DNA from: Membranipora membranacea
Lineage: Eukaryota; Bryozoa; Gymnolaemata; Cheilostomatida; Membraniporidae
DNA length: 64,000 nucleotides
NCBI GenBank assembly: GCA_914767715.1
Contig: OU612067.1
Span: forward strand, 16,127,001-16,191,000
Direction: 5' to 3'
In this document: positions 23,881 to 35,179 of the stretch, piece by piece
Layout of the letters: every line of letters starts with the position of its first letter
How positions within the stretch are numbered: position 1 is the stretch's first letter
The notes under the pieces: generated by a model
The model's input: the letters and a program-made list of their open reading frames with translations, nothing else
Database searches by the model: none
Told to the model about the DNA's origin: nothing
Position numbers and translations under genes: made by a program

Positions 23881-24427
23881 TAAATATAGATTATGTATAT
23901 AATTGCTGTTATCACACCTGTACTATCTGTTATATTTGGTAACAATTTATATCTAAACTTAGAAAGAACAGAAAAGTTGGGTACAGATTTATTTTTGATT
24001 TAGGAAATACTTGTGATTATAATATATATATAATAATATAATAGCCTACTTGTAATGTGCTGATCAGAATTCAAAAGAAATCATTATTTTAATAGTTTAC
24101 ACGGCTTGCGTAGGAAACAACGACATCTATAGGTACAGTTCAGTACAACCAGTTGGAGACTTGAATCATTAATAATAATTACATGACATTAAAACATTTT
24201 AGCTAGACATAATAAAATTCAATATAAGTCACTGTTCAGACAAATCAGATAATGAAAATATCGTCATCAATATAATTAATAAGGAACATTACTTCGTGCT
24301 ACTCACTAATAACTTGTGATCATTATTATTCAACTGAAAAATTTGCATTTCACTGATTTTTTCTTTCTATAACTTGAAGAAAATTTAATTTGTAATTTGA
24401 ATGGTCATACAACACTTGAGTAGAAAT

Positions 24428-25963
24428 TTATGACATTCCACAAAATCCATAGCTACAGACGCTGTGACCAGTCCATCTGTAGATGAGATCATGTGGTTTA
24501 TCTGAGCATCTCATCACTGAGCAGGTGTAACTCCCATAGTCACACTTAGAGAGAATTGATGCATACAGTGGGATGGTATAGTGGCTACTCTGATGTCGGC
24601 TGGCATAGTGGCGTTACTCCATAAAGTGACAGTAGTGCCACATCTATTACCAGGTATGCAGTGATCGAGGAGATGACTCCCAGCAGAACCAGAGAACCTG
24701 AACCAGGGATTTCCTTGACTCACCATATCTCTTGTGTCACAGATTACTGATCCGTTTATGGGCCTCTGACCTGCTGGACTGCTTTCATGACGCCAGGCTT
24801 CACTCAGATTGGAGGCTTGCTGACATGCTAACGGTTGTGGATTTTGTTTTGTGGTCGGGAAGCGGCAGTCGTTTTAGTTGTTATAGTGGAGGAAGATGCA
24901 GATGTGATTGATGTGGCTGATGAAGAGTTTCTCTGATTCAGTAGTCTGCATTCCACAAGCCTGTTGGTGAGCTCGTTAAATAACGCCACTTCTATCTCCA
25001 GGAGGACCTTACTGTTCACGCCTTCTTGTGTTTCTCTCTTCACCCTTATGTTGAGATCTGGACATTTCTCGGATAGAAGTAATTTATGAACAAGCTTGAC
25101 TCTCTCTGTATATCTGTCCAGCTCTCTGTCAGACTCAGGGTCGTGAATCGAGAATTGTACAGAAAGTCCCAGTACACTACAGAGTAGTGAAACACTTAGT
25201 AGCCGAATTGTACCAGATTTCTATAATGAATAATATCACAATAATTTAACATTTTTTTTAGAGATGAATTGTGATAGAAGCTTCACTTATTCGGAGCTCG
25301 GAGAAATTAGTTGAATTAATGTCAAGTAGTTGCTTCTTACTGACTAACAAAATTGTCTGTCAGTGAGATCAATAGTATTAGTCTTTGATCAACAAAAACC
25401 CTTCAAAATTCGATGCGTTATACTCCAAAGATTTTCCAATATTTCTTATTTCAACTAGTTTTTGGCTCAAGTATTGTTGAATTACGTCATATTGTTTTAG
25501 CTTTCTGAAATGTAATGAGGGCTTCGTGAAAATTTATATTTTGATAAAAGGAATCAAAGTTTGTTTCGAGGAACAACAAATATTACTGCTGTTAAATTAG
25601 TTCTTAAAGGGTCAGTCCTGTTAGAAAAGTGGAGATATTGACCCAGTAATTCGAATATTGTGGGTTTATAGGGCAAATCCTAATGATAAAAAAAATAAAA
25701 GTTGTGGAAAATAACATTATTTAGTTATTTTTTTATAAATATTTTAGCATGGATCATTGTGGATCTTAGTGGTCAGGGGAAGGGGGCAATAAATCACTAT
25801 GATCCACTATGATCCCAATTTTCAGACTTTGCAGCAGTTTTACTGCAATTAGGTTCACAGGCTAATAACTTTTTAGACTGAGATCTTAAAAACCATACCA
25901 AACATGGCCTAGTAGGACTGTCACTTTAACGGAGGCAGAATAACATTACAAACTTACCTGCAT
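24428..25963 (-). pseudogene. D8C-domain protein 2, frameshifted paralogue
   Basis: It has the same structure as D8C gene 1: exon 1 (25963-25958) is ATGCAG followed by a GTAAGT donor, and exon 2 starts at 25220 after TTATAG. Reading begins MQKSGTIRLLSVSLLCSVLG, a good signal peptide, so no ATG is needed in exon 2. The frame breaks near 24845-24870 (a 5-base length difference from gene 3) and near 24583 (2-base TA insertion in the GTGGCTAC region). Between the breaks EAWRHESS, WFRFSGSAGSHLLDHC and RCG are preserved, and the end FCGMS plus TAA is intact. It is a recent pseudogene, an allele, or an assembly error. Confidence 0.8.
25608..25925. mobile_element. piggyBac-like MITE, copy 2 (uninterrupted)
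   Basis: It measures 318 bp with ends AGGGTCAGTCC and GGACTGTCACT, flanked on both sides by TTAA (25604-25607 and 25926-25929), the invariant piggyBac target. It is the reverse-oriented copy of 7679-8248 without the nested MITE. It lies in the intron of D8C gene 2. Confidence 0.85.
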
Positions 25964-26056
25964 ATTTCTTCAGGCACCAAAGTCTCTTCGATCACAAACT
26001 ATTCGTGTATTGTGAGAGAATATCCCCACAAATGAGACGCACTGGTGACTGCTCGA

Positions 26057-26066
26057 CCTTTTATGG
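26057..26066 (-). promoter_or_regulatory. TATA-like / CArG-like box of D8C gene 2
   Basis: The minus strand reads CCATAAAAGG, which contains a TATA-like core and also fits the CC(A/T)6GG CArG consensus. It is about 95 bp upstream of ATGCAG. The following TCATTTGTGGGGATATTCTC matches the equivalent site of gene 3 (ACATTTGTGGAGATACTCTC), so the core promoter is conserved between paralogues. Confidence 0.6.
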
Positions 26067-26129
26067 CTGTCCAGCTTAAGATGCAGAGTGAGTCCCATGC
26101 CTGGACCGACATCTCACAAGTGATCAAGT

Positions 26130-26809
26130 AAAAATATCAATAATTCGTTATCAGTCTAATCTCAAGTATATAAACCCTTCGCTGCCAAGCAAAGTAACTT
26201 TGTTATTAAGATTGACAAACAGCTGCTACGGATGGTTACAAACTGGGCCTTACCTTAGCTTGGGCAGGCTGTCGGGGTGGGTGGGTCGGGGTGGGTGGGT
26301 CCCCCCAGGCTGTCTGCTCAGTTTAAAATTCTGTAATCAGCAGTGACTTTAAAATTGAAGTTGTGTGCAGGGAGCCCCTGTAATGATAGGAAATCAGATT
26401 TCCCAAGCATACACACACTAAAAAACAACTTGCAACATTATCTTATCGAATTAGAGAGAACATCACAAGCTCACTCCTCTGTTTGTATGAAGATGCCAGC
26501 AATTCTGACCTTTCACCTTCATCATATCAGTTCACTGTTGGTGTGCCTTTCACAATACCTCACATTTTAACATCAATTGTTAAGGCATTTTTTCTTCTTC
26601 AGTACATGCTTGATTAAAATCATGTTACCAGGAAAGGACCTGATATTTTATGCTCATAGGCACTTAACCTGGAATCTGTACTGATCCAAAATCTAAAACA
26701 ATATACTAACATATGGAGTACAATTCAAAAACTTGACAGGTAAAAATTAATATTTTCCCGTACATATGACGAAAAGCATCCTGCAATTGTGTCTTTAATT
26801 ACATTTCAA
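26130..26809. other. No gene recognised
   Basis: AT-rich flank of D8C gene 2 with a short GGGTGGGTCGGGGTGG tandem near 26273-26305. No coding signal. Confidence 0.5.
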
Positions 26810-29800
26810 CACATAATGCAGTCAGCAAATGTCGCCTGTGGAGTGTACAAGCCATTGCAATACGCAGCCAGTCCTAAGCCTGGATGAAGACAGAGGGTTC
26901 GGCGACAGGAAGAGCATCCGGCCGATGAAACACCCCAGACTCAAACCAATATGCTTAGAAACCAACAGATACCAGACCATGCTAGGGCATCCCCGTGTTA
27001 AGCGATGCGCAGAGGTTAGATTGCCTTGCTGGCCCTGTGAGAAGTATGTGAGCGAGGCTACAGAAGATCAGGATAGCGACCCTAAACATCGGTACGCTAA
27101 CTGCTATGAGTTGAGAGATTGCCAATTTGATGGTGAGGCGAAACATTGACATACTATGTCTGCAGGAAACAAGGTGGACGGGAGGGAAATCCGGAGGCAA
27201 GGCGAGAAACATCGGTGAAGGCATCAAGCTATACTACAGTGGTGGAGGAAGACCGAAGAATGGAGTTGCTATTTGCTTGAAAGAGGAATGGCAGGACAAA
27301 GTGATTGCAGTAGAGAGGAAGTCGGATAGGATAATTAGTATGAAGCTGGTTATGCCTCGGCAGACTTATAATATCGTGTCAGACTACGCGCAACAACAGG
27401 GATGTCAAGAGGAAGAGAAGGAAAGATTCTGGACACAACTCAGCATGCCTACATCTGAAGAACTGATTGTTGCCGGAGACCTCAATGGACATGTCGGAGT
27501 AGAGAGAGATGGATTTGAAAGATGGAATGGTGGCAAGACACGTGGAAACATCAATGAAGAAGGAGAGCGGATTCTGAACTATGCTAGGGAGTGCGACCTG
27601 GTGCTGGTGAACACATTCTTCACTAAAAGTGATGCACAGACCTACACATTCAAGAGCGGACCAAATCAGACCATGATTGACTACATCGGGATAAGAAGAG
27701 AAAGTATAAGCAAGATCAAGGACTGTAAAGTGATCAAGGGAGAATCCGTAGCGTCACAAAATCGGCTCCAGGTGGTTGAAATTTTAGCTAAGAAGAATAA
27801 GAGAAGATCCAGAAAAAGGGAAAAGAAGATTAGCTGGTGGAAGATCAGAAAGCCGGAAGGAGAAGAACTGATAGAAAGCTGAGTGAAAAGCTAGATGGAA
27901 TCTATACTGAGGAAGGATTGCAGTGGGCGGAGACTTATCCAATGGTTATGGAGGCGGCAAAAGAGATACTCGGAGAGTCAGTGGCAGGAAAGTACTTAGA
28001 GAAAGAGTCGTGGTGGTGGAATGAGGAAGTACAAACAGCAGTAAAAGAGAAAAAAGATGCATGGAAAGAATGGAAAAGAGCAAGTGAGGATAACAAAGAA
28101 GAAGCAAGAGAACGGTACACCAGCCTGAACAAGACAAGCAAGGAAATGGTGGCCATAGCAAAAGAAGCAGCATCAGAAAACTTATACGATGAAATAGAAA
28201 GGAATGGACCAAAGATCATCCACCGCCTAGCAAAAACTAGACACCGGAGATCTAAGGATATTGACAGAATACTTTTTGACAAGGACGTAGATGGAAAGAT
28301 TTTGTGTAAAGATGAGCAAACCAAGAAGAGATGGAAAAATTATTTCAATGGTCTACTAAATAATGAAAACAGCAGGGAGGAACTGCCTCTGCAGTTGCCA
28401 GTACAAGGACAAGTACCCAAAATCAATGAAGAGGAAGTTAACATCCAGATAGGAAAGATGAAATGAAACCCAACAATAGACATCATAAAGCTTTTGAAAG
28501 AAAGGAGACCCTTTAGACTGTGGAAATTACCGTGGGATTAAACTGCTGAGCCACTGCCTTAAGCTACTGGAGAGGATAATTGAGCAGAGAATCAGAGAGT
28601 TAGTCACAATCGAGGAAAACCAGCATGGATTCCAGAAGGGAAAATCAACCACAGAGCCCGTGTTCTGCCTCAGAATTCAGGAGAAACACAGAGAGTACAA
28701 CAAAGCTCTTCATATGGTGTTTGTAGACCTTGAAAAAGCCTATGATACCATACCACGTGAGCTGATATGGTTTTGCTTACGAAAGCGAATGGTTCCAGAG
28801 CAGTACATCGACATCATCAATGACATGTACAACGACTGTAGCACCAGTGTTAGGACGGACTCCGGACTGACAGACAAGATCCACATTGAAGTTGGATTAC
28901 ATAAAGGATCGGCACTAAGCCCGCTGCTTTTCATCATAATAATGGATGTTATAACAGAAGACATAAATGAGGACAGTCCATGGGCAATGTTATTTGCTGA
29001 TGATCTGGCCCTTTGTGATAGTGATCGAGAGAGACTAGAGAGAAGGTTAGAGATCTGGAGAGAGAAGATGAAGATTGAAGATAAGCAGTTAGAAAACAGA
29101 GCATTTGCCAGCAGTTGGAGACCAAGAGAACATCAGGATGAAGAAGTATGGGAGTCAGTATGGGAGTCAAGAAGCGGAAAGCCTGCCTTAATGTTCTCAG
29201 TTCAAGTACTTGGGCACAACAATCGACCAAGATGGAGGTTGCCGCAAGGAGATAGAGCTGAGAATATCTTGGGATAAGGCTTGGAATAAGTGGAGATCTC
29301 CACTTATTCCAAGCCTTGGATATTCTCAGAGCACAGAGAAAGAAAATGCCTACTAAACTGAAAGTGCTGATGTATAAAAACAGCTATCAGACCAGCTCTG
29401 CTATATGGAAATGAGACATGGCCAATCACAGGATCTCTGGCGGATAAGATGTCATCCTGCGAGATGCGAATGTTGAGATATTGTATGGGTATAAGTCTAG
29501 AGGACCACAAGAGAAATGAGGAAATAACAGCAGAGGCCGGAGTGATGCCAATTAAAGATCTGATGAGGAGAAAGAGAATGCAGTGGTATGGGCATGTTAG
29601 ACGGAGAGAAAGTGAGGAGTACATCCGGAGAGTGTCAGAGATGACAGTCAAAGGAGTGCGACCTAGGGGTAGACCGAAACAAAGATGGTGCGACACGGTG
29701 AACTCAGACCTTAGATGGCTTGATCTAGACGGATCAGATGCTGAAGATGGAGTGCGATGGAGGAGTTTGGTAGAACTTGGGATCAAGCAGAAACCCGCCA

Positions 29801-29861
29801 CCCGCGCAGGACCACGGCGGTGAAAGGTGACCAAAGGTGACCACATAATGCAGTCAGCAAA
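26810..29861 (+). mobile_element. RTE/CFDP2-like non-LTR retrotransposon with a 20-bp target-site duplication
   Basis: The element body is 26830-29841. The flanking 20-mer CACATAATGCAGTCAGCAAA occurs exactly at 26810-26829 and 29842-29861. The order is: endonuclease (27127-27880; LCLQETRW, VAGDLNGHVG and SQNRLQVVE, where the expected His is Asn), then RT (27837-29100; GIKLLSHCLKLLERIIEQR, VFVDLEKAYDTIPRELIW, KGSALSPLLFIIIMD, LFADDLALCD), then a C-terminal part (QWYGHVRRRE, RPRGRPKQRW). About 50 codons before GDPLDCGNYRG are deleted, and frames shift near 28470, 29100 and 29320. The 3' end is a short AAGGTGACC tandem, not poly(A), as in RTE elements. Dead, but probably young given the perfect duplication. 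Confidence 0.9.
29278..29315. repeat. Perfect 38-bp palindrome in the RTE element
   Basis: The half-site GGCTTGGAATAAGTGGAGA is followed without spacer by its exact reverse complement, with AGATCT at the centre. Imperfect symmetry continues outward (GAGAATATC on both sides). In the coding direction it interrupts RKEIELRISWDKAWNKWRS, so it arose by an inverted duplication inside the element. Confidence 0.93.
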
Positions 29862-30640
29862 ATTTTTGGATCTCCATTGCTATCAGCAATCAACATGACT
29901 CAAAAACATTTACCTGGTTTTTCAGGCTTTGGACTGGTTTTGTGATGATGACCTATCTTGGCAAAGCAAATATATTCTTCCGCAAGAAAAACTTAGGCTA
30001 AACGTCACAGTTTGCATCAACGGCAAAAGTTGTTCACTATCGCCGCCATTTGTGCCCAGCATTAGTTTCTCAAAATGCAAAAATTTATTTCATGTACAAT
30101 TGTTCCTTAATGATCTACTTTCGCAATGAATACGAACATCTTGCAATAAGCACAAAATCCCATAAACACTGGAAAACATTGCCATAAAAAGCAGTCAAGT
30201 CGGCCACCTATGAGAGCTGGCCAAAAACGATAAAAATTTGTTACAGAAGCCCTTTTAAACATCCATGGTTAGTGGCGGTTGCATTGTACAAAACCATTCG
30301 TGTAGGACATGGCAAACTTTTCCACCAACTTTGCACCTGGCAAGCTAACGTACGTGCAAGCTATTGTACCTGGCAAGCTATCAAACCTGTACCTATTGTA
30401 CCGCGGAATAAAGGGGAAACAGTGCCATTCGATAGTTCATTTGGTTTGCCTGCTATCACAGTGGGTTTGATTGAACAGAGAATAGAAAGCACTTATGCTA
30501 CAGAGATCTTTAAGCCAACTTCATAGCTTTCACGAGGTTCAACAAGCCTAGTTTGCTTTGAGACTAGCATCCAAACAGACGTGTAGATCCCAAATCACTA
30601 ACAAGCAGCATTCTAACAGCTTTGTCTGTGCATTTTATTT
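29862..30640. other. No gene recognised
   Basis: A frame at 30272-30526 gives a peptide with two near-repeats (CTWQANVRASYCTWQA) that resembles no family I know. A small tandem of AAGCTATNGTACCTGGC explains it. Not called as a gene. Confidence 0.5.
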
Positions 30641-31060
30641 TTAAATTGGGATTATAATATTAGAATATAATACTTGTAATGAGTGCTGATCAGAATTTTG
30701 ATAGAAATAAGCATTTCAATGGTTACACACTGTTTGCGTAGGAAATTAAGACATTCATAGGTACAGTACAGCCAGTTGGAGAATTGAAACATGAATAATA
30801 GTAATCACTTGATATTAAAACATTATAGCTAGATATAGTAAAATATAATATAATATAATGTTTAGACAAATCAGATAATGAAAAAATCAACATTACTATC
30901 ATATTGAGGAAACACAACTTTGCGCTGCTTACCAAAAACTTGTTATCATCATAATTCGATTGAAAAAATTTAGTTTTACTGTTTAGAATTAAACTTATTT
31001 GCTCTTTTTTTTACATGAACAACAAGAAAAGTTAAGGGAATGGTAATATATAACTTGTGT
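30640..31060. repeat. 3'-flank duplication shared by the D8C genes
   Basis: It is collinear with about 24040-24360 and more weakly with 10090-10240: TGTAATGNGCTGATCAGAATT, TTGCGTAGGAAA, AGGTACAGTNCAGTACA, TTAGACAAATCAGATAATGAAAA. Homology therefore extends 400 bp past the stop codons, showing that whole genomic units were duplicated. Confidence 0.8.
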
Positions 31061-31066
31061 GGTAAT

Positions 31067-32595
31067 CTAAGACATTCCACAGAATCCTAAGGTACAAAAA
31101 GTGCTGTCACTAGTCCATCTGTAAATTAAATCATTTAGTTTATCTGAGCATCTCATCACTGAGATGGTGTAACTCCCCCGGTCACACTGAGAGCTCCATG
31201 ATGCATACAGTGGGATGGTAGTGGCTACCCCGATGTTTGTTGGCATTGTGGCGTTACTCCAGAGAGTGGCGTGTGTGCCACATCTATACTCTGGAATGCA
31301 GTGATCGAGGAGACGACTCCCAGCAGCACCCGTGAACCTGAACCAAAGGCTGCCTCCACTCACCATAGCTATTGTGTCACAGTTTGATGATCTGTTTGAT
31401 TGACTGCTCTCATGGCGCCAGGCTTCATTCAGATTGGAGGCTTGCTGACATGCTAGAGGCTGCGGATTTCTTGTTGTGGTTTGCAAAGTCGTTGCAGAGG
31501 GTGCTGTAAATGGAGTAGTGAGTGTAGATGATTCTCGTGTATTTGAAAGTTCAACTCTGGATGTCATGGTGGACGGTTGGGTGTCTCTGTTGATTAGTGA
31601 TTCCGTGGCTGTCATTTGTCGTTTACCGAGCTTACAGCTGATCAGAAGATCGATCAGAGCCTTGTATCTGTTCAGCTCACTCTCACCTGACGTGTCACGG
31701 GGTGAGATCTGAAGTGAGAGACAGAGCAGCGAACATAGAGCCACCGACAGTAACATCAGCTGGTTACTTCCGACCTGAAATTATAAATATTCATTAGCCT
31801 TATACCTTATTAGATTATTCACCTACAGACTGATATCTTCGATACAATCGATTTAATGCCTCCTATTTATGTGCTGATTGATGCTATGTGTCATTACACA
31901 TAAATGTGACAAATTCTCTAAAAATAATTGTTTTTTTCAATTCATCAGTGTACTGTTTCTTTTTTTCCGAATAACAAATGCTTGCATTTAATTCTTCCAC
32001 CAGAGTAAATATATTTTGACATATAACTTGGATGTAACTTAGTACGTAATGTAATCGTAACTTAGTAGGCCTTCTATGATACATTCTCCCCTTGACCCAC
32101 ATGACCTACACCATAAAGACAGTTTGCACTGGCTTCTGGCATATACTAGAGTTTCAAGTTACTACACATCCTTATTAAACAACAAGCATTATTCTTCACT
32201 TTAATGTGAGCAATACCAACAAAGCTATTGACTGATCAGAGTCCAATCCCAGCCTCCTTTGCTTCAATCTTCAATTACTATAGATCACAATACAAGTCCT
32301 TAGATACTCAATAGGAGTTATGACCTCACAGAGAATGAGAAGACAATTTTGTTATAAGAAATTGTCCTACGCGTCTCATTTTTCTATCTATAATCAACGA
32401 TATCAAGGATTTCGGTAGAATGTCTAACTACACATAAAAAATACTACTTCAGAAAGTAAGCACTAAAACCCATATCGATAGTTGATAGTCAATTTCTATC
32501 AAAATTGATACGTCTTGCATAAGGTTTCAGATCCAATTACGATTTAATTACAAAAACAACTGCAATGCTATTTTATTAAACTTATTTACCTGCAT
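31067..32595 (-). CDS. Secreted D8C-domain protein 3 (intact paralogue)
   Basis: Exon 1 (32595-32590) is ATGCAG before GTAAAT. Exon 2 (31774-31067) follows TTTCAG. The product is 237 aa starting MQVGSNQLMLLSVALCSLLC, a signal peptide to about residue 25. A shorter helical region follows, then a Ser/Thr-rich linker, then the D8C module with all eight Cys: ACQQASNLNEAWRHESS, NCD, WFRFTGAAGSRLLDHC, RCGTHATLWSNATMPTN, QCD, RCSD and the final FC..GFC. It contains the NAT glycosylation sequon in the D8C module. The N-terminal part is about 20 residues shorter than in gene 1. Secreted or extracellular; ligand unknown. The start choice rests on the shared Met-Gln exon; an internal ATG (Leu-Leu-Ser) is the alternative. 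Confidence 0.88.
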
Positions 32596-32681
32596 TTTTC
32601 TTCAATATGTTTATTTTCTTATCAGATATGTAGGCACAGAGAGTATCTCCACAAATGTGACATTGTAGTGATTAGCCCTAC

Positions 32682-32689
32682 TTTTATAT
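32682..32689 (-). promoter_or_regulatory. TATA box of D8C gene 3
   Basis: The minus strand reads GATATAAAAGTAG, a strong TATA box about 90 bp upstream of ATGCAG. A conserved block (CACATTTGTGGAGATACTC) begins about 30 bp downstream, where transcription should start. Confidence 0.7.
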
Positions 32690-32699
32690 CAACTCTCCA

Positions 32700-34590
32700 G
32701 CCCAGCACTGGATGTCACATCTTTTAGATGAAAAGATTTACACAGTGGAAACACACAGGGGTGAAGCGCTTGGAACAACATTTGATGGCTGCCCAGCTGT
32801 TGTAAATCATTTTGTTTTTTATTCTTATAAAAATCTTCTGAGACACATACCTGAGTGTAAATTTTTAGGAAAGTGCAATGAGAATAATTGATAAATATGA
32901 CAATGCGAGGGGTCAAATTGCCTATCTTTACACTCCTGTACGAGAACTGAGTAAATGTGTATCTTTGGGTGACATGAAGGACCATAAGCTGTTTTGTGAG
33001 ACTACTTTCTCTTTGATGAAGACACGCAAGGCTGACACTGAGTTGACGTAGAGCCAGAAAACTGTCATATAATCAAATCTTTTCCATTCTGGCATCGAGT
33101 ACAGCTTACTTTCCTTGCCAAAAATTAGTTGCTTTCCATCATTACCCGAGTTCTTCAGGTTTCAGACACATGGAATATAGAAGGGGGTGTTAGTCAACAT
33201 CCAGCTTCTTCTTAGAGACAAAACATCAGACTCAGGTCCTAGAAGGCAAAGTAAAAGTGAAATTTAGAAAGTATTAATAATCATTTGATTTAACATTTGG
33301 TAATAAACTGATCAACTGATGCTTTCATGAAAAAGTCGAAAAGGGTAATTGGTCAAAAAAGGCCCAGTACAAAGCTTGTTCTGATATTATCAAAAGCTTT
33401 TCACAGGCATTTTACAAAGATGCCTTGATTGAGATTCTCATGGAGCAAAAGTGTGTAAGTTTATTTTGTAAAGTGTATGGCTTGTAAGCCCCAGCATCTA
33501 CACTCCTAACTAACACAGTGTTGCAAGCATCACCTCCCCCCTTGTTGAAGATGAGGAGCTTTAGCTGTCTTTCAAAGCTTAAACAACATCCTTTTTTCTC
33601 TTCAATGTCATCGACAAGGGAAGCTAAAGAGAATGCTGAGTTCGAGCCAGGAAACTGTCTTCAAATCAAACAATTTATTGTATTAGAGAGGGCTGTTAAC
33701 TGTTATGTCAAAAATGTGTAGTTTTGCACTGCAGCCCAGAGTTCTTGAGGTTTGAGACTCAGTCAGGGGAAAGGCTCAAACCCCCTCTTCCCCCCAGCCC
33801 CACCCTCCCAATGTTACAAGGATGGCAAGCCACATAAGCGCTGAGGCTGGAGAGAGATCGAAGCTTGACGACAGCAAAATAGATAACAGACTTTCACAGC
33901 GTAAGGATATATCCTTACTCTGTGAGATTCTGCAGCATTGATAATCGCCTTATATGTCCTTTTATATAATAGTGCTTATCTTTATATTTCTAAACACATG
34001 ACTCGGATCACAAATAAACATTCAGCGATGATACTCATACCGGGAATGCTAGAAAGTGAAACTTGTCATTATAGGGTTCTGGAGTACTGCAAACAATGGT
34101 GTTTATATCAGCAAACTATGCAGACTCAGCAAAATTTTTTCAGATTTTGTTTCATGCTGGGAATGCTGGAACATCGACCTTTATGTACATCTCTTTTTTT
34201 TTTACTTTATATAGATATATTTGTTGAATAGAAAACTGCACACCAGCAGCAGCAACTGCATTAAAAAAAGGGTTAAAAGTTCCATACAATTATGAACGTT
34301 GGAGGTGCTTAAAATAGAGAAGCGGCTTTCAGCAGTCTTTTATGATGAACTCCGATAGACTTTTTTCATCATTGATGAAAATAGTCCAGTGGCAGCAAGT
34401 TGGTTACAATTAAATATATTCATGCCTGACATGTTCTATCATTTATACTATATCCTCATTCTCATTCTGGCCTTCTATAATTCGTAAGTCCACCTCATCC
34501 TATGCAGACATGTGATTGCATTTGTAGGAAAAATGGCGGTTGCACCCTACAGCCTTGATGGACAAACCAGTTCTAGGAAACAACTCGACC
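32700..34590. other. No gene recognised
   Basis: Frames here are short and lack family features. Repetitive-looking text (GAGCCAGNAAACTGTC with CAAATC) recurs at about 33050 and 33645, suggesting a diverged duplicated repeat. Nothing else is supported. Confidence 0.5.
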
Positions 34591-34599
34591 CTGGTTTAG

Positions 34600-34653
34600 C
34601 CTTGTCACGCGGCCACGGTTTTTGTTTTTTAAAACCATGGCCGCGTGACAAGG
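34600..34653. repeat. GC-rich hairpin repeat, copy 2
   Basis: CCTTGTCACGCGGCCACGG and its near-perfect complement CCATGGCCGCGTGACAAGG surround a 16-nt T/A loop. It is related to 4327-4398. CCCTGGTT lies on both sides and could be a remnant target duplication. Confidence 0.8.
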
Positions 34654-35179
34654 CCAACCCTGGTTGATGATAAGGAACTTTCTTTGACCTTCCACACAAA
34701 CAGCATCTGCTGTTCTCTTCGATCGAGACAAGGCGGGCTGACACTGTGCTGATGATTGGGCCAAGATTCTGTCAGCAAACCGATCTACTCCATTGTGTCA
34801 GCGCCAAATAAATAAATAAATAACTTTCGATTGCAAGCCCAAGTTCTACAACTCCTCGGATTCATAGGTTAGACGCCCCACACTGTCTCATCTAGAACTT
34901 GACACTCAAGCTCTTTTGATGTTTGTACAAAACACAAAATTTTCTATTCTGTTCCAGTGCACACAGTAAAATCAATTATCATAAAAACGAATACATGGTG
35001 CAGAGAAATGAATTTGGATTTCAATTTACATGTTTACAATACAGTTTTAATAATATAATGCGATGAAATCTGCTGTCATTGACAAAAAGATGAGACTACA
35101 AAATAAGAATATTGTCTTGTATCATAAGATAGGGATGAAGTTGGCAAAAAATTGAAAGTATGTGTGTTAATTGGATATT

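Noticed and set aside
27935-28324. Minus-strand hydrophobic frames opposite the RTE endonuclease/RT region
   Set aside because: They are antisense shadows of the Lys/Glu-rich retrotransposon coding strand.
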